Part shown: one piece after another, positions 7,290-10,000 of the stretch
Layout: every line of letters starts with the position of its first letter
How positions within the stretch are numbered: the first letter of the stretch is position 1
Source of the DNA: Penaeus vannamei
Taxonomy: Eukaryota; Arthropoda; Malacostraca; Decapoda; Penaeidae
DNA: 10,000 bases
Direction of reading: 5' to 3'
NCBI RefSeq assembly: GCF_042767895.1
Contig: NC_091561.1
Coordinates: 25,134,792 to 25,144,791 of the forward strand
Program-made: the position numbers and the translations under genes
The notes under the pieces: model-generated
What the model saw: the letters and a program-made list of their open reading frames with translations, nothing else
The model's database searches: none
What the model was told of the DNA's origin: nothing

Positions 7290-8555
7290 TCAACATACAT
7301 TATACCCTGCGTATCTCCCACCAAAAATAAAAAGATGTCGTGACAATTCCACGGCAATCTTAAGATTTCCAGAGTTTTCAATAGCAATTGCGTCTTGGAG
7401 CTTTTCTGGTTGCAAATCCAACACTGCAACCATTTCACCATTCACAAATCCATCTCTGTCGAGTGAATGTTCCTTTTCCAACCCCTGCACATTCAGTGAG
7501 TGATAATACAAATCTGAGCAATGACTCGGGGAAACTCGTGCTTATATTATATACAGAGTTCCTATTAACGATAATAGAAAGCTTGCTCAAATTATTATGC
7601 CCAAAGTGCATTGGATTTTCGCTGTAATTTCCTGTATATATTTTCATGTCCACCATAAAAAGAGATAATTTTTCGGGAATCGCTAATCCCCAGGGCATAT
7701 CAATACTCAGCTGGATTTGGTTACATGCCATGACATAAGTTTTGTATAGCGTTTTATTGAATATATAGCTAAGAGGGCAACGAAGCAAAGATTTGTTTAA
7801 GAGCCTCTCTTGCTGAATCCCGGGGTTTTAGTGTGGTTAAATGCAGTTTACATGCTTCTATCTTCACCTTAGGATTCGAGTTACTCGTTTCCGATTAATA
7901 ACAAACTTGTCAGAGGCAAACTCAAGTCATATTCTCATAGACACATTGTCTAAAAGATACATATCCATTGATGCTATATCTAACAATTACGGAGCCATAA
8001 AATGAAATCCATGAGTCTTAACCTCGCGCATAGTAGATTACTCTTGCATGCTAGCATTCTTAAACAAATCTTTACTATAGGTCCTCGGTGTGCTAGAATT
8101 ATCATAATAATACATATATCTTCCTAAAGTTTTCTTCGGTGAAGGAGACATACCTGTTTCTAAGCGAACATATGGCGAAAAATTATACAGAGGATTTTGT
8201 TCTACTTGCTGGCCATTAAAATAAACCGACACAGATTTAATTAGCGAGTGCATAGCAGAGTTGTACAGCACTGCATGATCAGCATTGCCCAATGAGGTGT
8301 CATCTCCCTTCTTCAGACTACCCTTAATCTCCAGAAACAATTTCGACAAGTCAATATAACAATTCTGCCAGGCAGGCCATCTAAATTCCGCATAATTATC
8401 TTTAACAGACCCATTTATCCCTGCATTAGAAGGTAGGACGTCGATTTCGTGTCAGTCTTTAATCCCTGATTCAACCATACGTGTCTATTTGACGGGGGAA
8501 ATATATTGCTTACCCCGGCCACATAAGACAATAACGGTGTCTTATACTGATTCAT
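7290..8555 (-). pseudogene. MCP: Polinton double-jelly-roll major capsid protein, degraded
   Basis: The intact protein would form the hexon-like trimers of the virion shell. ATG 8555-8553 begins an N-terminal segment (VSNIFPPSNRHVWLNQ). After a frameshift near 8445 the first jelly roll follows: YIDLSKLFLEIKG, then HSLIKSVSVYFNGQQVEQNP, which matches the family's core pattern of a hydrophobic strand and N-G turn. Stops lie at 8040-8038, 7989-7987 and 7929-7927, and the frame changes near 7880 and again near 7810. The second jelly roll has YSENPMHFGHNNLSKLSIIV, like the NPF.F.H strand of Polinton capsids. After a last shift near 7510-7540, DRDGFVNGEMVAVLDLQPEK and SGNLKIAVELS end at TGA 7292-7290. 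Length is about 420 codons, on the short side. At least four frameshifts and three stops. Confidence 0.85.
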
Positions 8556-8602
8556 GAATGAAAATATGAATAATAACAGTTATAATACTGCACTCCTTAT
8601 CT

Positions 8603-9073
8603 CTATGTTATTATTGCGCACGGCGGCAAGGCGAGATCGTAACTGAGTAAGCCAAAGAAAAAACTTTTTTTATAGGGTGAACAGCTTGGTCGAATCGTTA
8701 ATCTTTTCTCTCTTTTTCGTTTTCTACGCACCCCTCCTCCTGCCCCTCTCATTGCTCTCGCGCCGATGTGTTTGACAGCCTCCACTCCTCTCTTTTTCAT
8801 AGAAGAACTCAAGCTAGTATTCCCCTGTGTCATATCATCAATAACACCAGATCCAAAATGAGTAATGCAGGTTTAACGAGCTTAGAAACAAATGGAATTA
8901 ATCTCTTGCCAATATTTCCGAGATAATAATGATAATAATCCGGCGCCTCTTCTGTAATGATCATAAGATTTATTTACGTTTGTGTCCCCTATGCCCCCTC
9001 CTCGAAAAGGTTTAATCTGCAATTCCGGTTGTTCAAATATATTCAATGAATTCCTCGGTGGTGGGAGGGACAA
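8603..9073 (-). pseudogene. pVI/pX-like small basic virion protein of Polinton type, frameshifted
   Basis: Polintons and adintoviruses encode a small protein with a glycine-rich front, hydrophobic helices and a basic tail, compared to adenovirus pVI/pX, which act as internal cement or core proteins. Here the front has PFRGGGIG and YRRGAGLLSLLS. The frame then shifts near 8920 into a helix-like segment with GKRLIPFVSKLVKPALL, and shifts back near 8850 to reach SSSMKKRGVEAVKHIGARAM and a tail GGGVRRKRKREK (to about 8705). The open frame runs on to 8603, but the sequence after the basic tail looks non-coding and overlaps the capsid promoter. A TAA in another frame lies directly after the tail. 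The start is unclear: the frame has no ATG at its front. The assignment rests on overall pattern and position beside the capsid gene. Confidence 0.62.
8641..8674 (-). promoter_or_regulatory. Core promoter of the capsid gene (TATA box plus initiator)
   Basis: On the minus strand CTATAAAAAAAG has its first TATA T at 8674, and a perfect arthropod initiator TCAGTT has its A at 8644, exactly 30 bases downstream. The capsid ATG follows 89 bases after that A. Both motifs and the spacing match RNA polymerase II core promoters of arthropods. The TATA box lies within or just after the end of the upstream pVI/pX-like gene. Confidence 0.65.
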
Positions 9074-9082
9074 AGGGCGCTC

Positions 9083-9200
9083 ATATCTTCGCTATGCATA
9101 AAGCAAACACGCCAGGACGTTCTAATGTAAAATAAGCAAAGATATTCTGATCTGTAATGGGCACACACAGAATTTAGTCTTATTTAAGAGTTGTTTATAC
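9083..9200. other. Short unassigned stretch upstream of the Polinton remnant
   Basis: AT-rich DNA with no open frame. No TATA plus initiator pair is visible for the pVI/pX-like gene. The element's border may lie here, but no inverted repeat marks it. Confidence 0.4.
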
Positions 9201-9292
9201 GATTATGATAATTATGTCTGTAAATCATTAGGTCTCTTCCTGTTATGACACGTTAGGTATGCAGGGGGGTACCCATGGGGTGAGTAGTTCTG
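9201..9292 (+). repeat. Diverged direct repeat, copy 1
   Basis: Matches 9638-9730: GATTATGATAA, CATTAGGTC, CCTGTTATGACA, TAGGTATG.AGGGGG, GTACCCATG and GTAGTTCTGT occur in the same order in both. Offset is about 437 bp. Confidence 0.85.
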
Positions 9293-9298
9293 TGCAGG

Positions 9299-9498
9299 GT
9301 GTATTTGGATGAGGCGGTGGGGGGTTAAGGAAATCCTGTGACACCTGGTCTTGGATCGATAGTTTGACCTATGTCAGGTACATACGTAACAGGGTAGTGG
9401 GGGGTGTAATTTTGTCCATAATGTTTTTGGGTGAGGAGGTGGTGGTGGTGATCCTGCTGTGACACCTGCTCTTAGGATGATACTTTGATAGATGTTAG
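9299..9498 (+). repeat. Two diverged tandem units with 121-bp period
   Basis: GTGACACCTGGTCTTGGAT (from 9338) recurs as GTGACACCTGCTCTTAGGAT (from 9459), 121 bases apart. Both are preceded by TTTGG.TGAGG.GGTGG and followed by a GATA.TTTGA..TATGT-like stretch. They are probably degenerate units of the same repeat family as the flanking 92-bp blocks. The second unit has a GGT run. Confidence 0.7.
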
Positions 9499-9637
9499 CT
9501 GTGTGCATGATTGTTCTTCTTCCTCTTTCTCTTATTCTCATTATTATTATTATTGTTTTGGAGAGGAGGGGGGAGATGGCACCCTTCGGGTGTGCGTGTT
9601 CTCCCTCAATATTCATAGTTATTGATTCCCCGTAATT

Positions 9638-9730
9638 GATTATGATAAATACAACCAGAAGTCATTAGGTCATATCCTGTTATGACATGGTAGGTATGTA
9701 GGGGGTACCCATGAGGGTGGGTAGTTCTGT
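9638..9730 (+). repeat. Diverged direct repeat, copy 2
   Basis: Second copy of the block at 9201-9292. It ends in GTAGTTCTGT, which is also the start of the 36-bp tandem pair, so the three repeats at this end of the window share sequence. Confidence 0.85.
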
Positions 9731-9792
9731 CCCTATACACACTACTTATATAAGTGGTAGTTCTGTCCCTATACACACTGCTTATATAAGTG
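9721..9792 (+). repeat. 36-bp tandem repeat, two units
   Basis: Units 9721-9756 and 9757-9792 differ at one base (ACTACTT versus ACTGCTT). Each begins GTAGTTCTGTCCC and ends CTTATATAAGTG, which contains the palindrome CTTATATAAG. The near identity implies a recent duplication. Confidence 0.95.
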
Positions 9793-9797
9793 TGTGG

Positions 9798-9880
9798 GTC
9801 CTGTATCAATGGTTAGAGTGATCATCTTGCAAGTTCTTTGTAATGGCGGTAAGGGTTCTAATCCCTATCATAGAGGTTAC
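9798..9880 (+). mobile_element. tRNA-like segment, probable SINE head
   Basis: An A-box-like TGTATCAATGG (9802-9812, 9 of 11 to the consensus) and a B-box-like GGTTCTAATCC (9854-9864, 10 of 11) lie 52 bases apart, the usual tRNA spacing. AGGG and CCCT around TTCTAAT form a T-arm-like stem with a 7-base loop. Acceptor and anticodon arms pair poorly, so it is not a functional tRNA gene. The likely identity is the pol III promoter part of a tRNA-derived SINE, with the rest running to the right without a clear tail. Confidence 0.5.
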
Positions 9881-10000
9881 ATATTCATGATATCATTGTG
9901 ATAAGGCATTATTCCATCTTTCATTGAATACACCTCAGGATTTCTGATTTGGGATTTGAACTGCTCTTTCTCTATATACCTAGTGCCCACAGGGAGGGTG
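9881..10000. other. Unassigned right edge
   Basis: Stops in all frames. It may be the tRNA-unrelated body of the SINE-like element that starts near 9798, but no 3' tail or flanking duplication is visible. Confidence 0.4.

Larger units (their letters stand above)
6741..9073 (-). mobile_element. Decayed Polinton/Maverick (adintovirus-like) structural module
   Basis: Three consecutive minus-strand gene remnants match the structural genes of Polinton-type elements: a pVI/pX-like basic protein, a double-jelly-roll capsid protein and an adenain-type protease. Their co-occurrence on one strand is much stronger evidence than any single match. All are disrupted, so this is an old genomic copy. No integrase, packaging ATPase, penton, polymerase or terminal inverted repeats were found, so the true ends are unknown and could lie beyond either side. 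The flanking DNA (6540 downwards, 9201 upwards) is repeats or unassigned. Confidence 0.82.

Noticed and set aside
7133..7330. Plus-strand open frame rich in Leu, Ser and Pro
   Set aside because: It is the CT microsatellite in translation, and it lies antisense to the capsid tail and protease start.
9606..9809. Minus-strand open frame with a repeated TYISSVYRDRT peptide
   Set aside because: The peptide repeat is the 36-bp tandem DNA repeat (12 codons per unit). No other coding signal.
9798..9880. Functional tRNA gene
   Set aside because: A and B boxes are present but acceptor and anticodon arms do not pair properly. A SINE head or tRNA relic fits better.

Overview
The window looks like nuclear DNA of an invertebrate animal, most plausibly an arthropod and perhaps a decapod crustacean. 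It has long AT-rich non-coding stretches, abundant (TA)n and (CT)n microsatellites, a near-full-length RTE-type non-LTR retrotransposon, introns with GT/AG signals, and arthropod-style TATA plus TCAGTT initiator promoters. There are no bacterial operons or ribosome binding sites. The taxonomic call is an inference from genome style only.

Left edge (1-490): a candidate core promoter and first exon on the minus strand, with a strong splice donor, may mark the 5' end of an unrecognised host gene that reads out of the window. Positions 491-3667 hold an RTE-clade retrotransposon of about 3.16 kb on the plus strand. It is flanked by a 7-bp candidate target duplication and ends in a short TTGA-type tail. 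Its endonuclease/reverse transcriptase ORF is broken by three frameshifts and two stops, so it is inactive. From 3668 to 5760 there is an unrecognised 86-codon open stretch, a pyrimidine-rich tract, a four-unit minisatellite, a diverged 200-bp duplication and an 88-bp TA microsatellite.

The most interesting part is 6741-9073, minus strand. It is a decayed structural-gene module of a Polinton/Maverick (adintovirus-like) element. In transcription order it holds a small basic protein resembling the adenovirus pVI/pX-like proteins of these elements, a double-jelly-roll major capsid protein, and an adenain/Ulp1-type cysteine protease. All three carry frameshifts and the capsid gene also carries stops. 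A textbook core promoter (TATA box with its first T at -30, initiator TCAGTT) still sits in front of the capsid start codon. The three proteins would have worked together in virion assembly and maturation. No integrase, packaging ATPase, penton or family B polymerase is visible here, so the element is partial or continues elsewhere.

Between the protease and the TA repeat (5200-6540, minus strand) lie a second TATA box, a short start exon, several strong splice signals and a GC-rich island. This may be a spliced accessory or host gene, but I could not build a continuous reading frame. The right end (9200-10000) holds diverged direct repeats, a 36-bp tandem pair and a tRNA-like segment with A and B boxes that resembles a SINE head.
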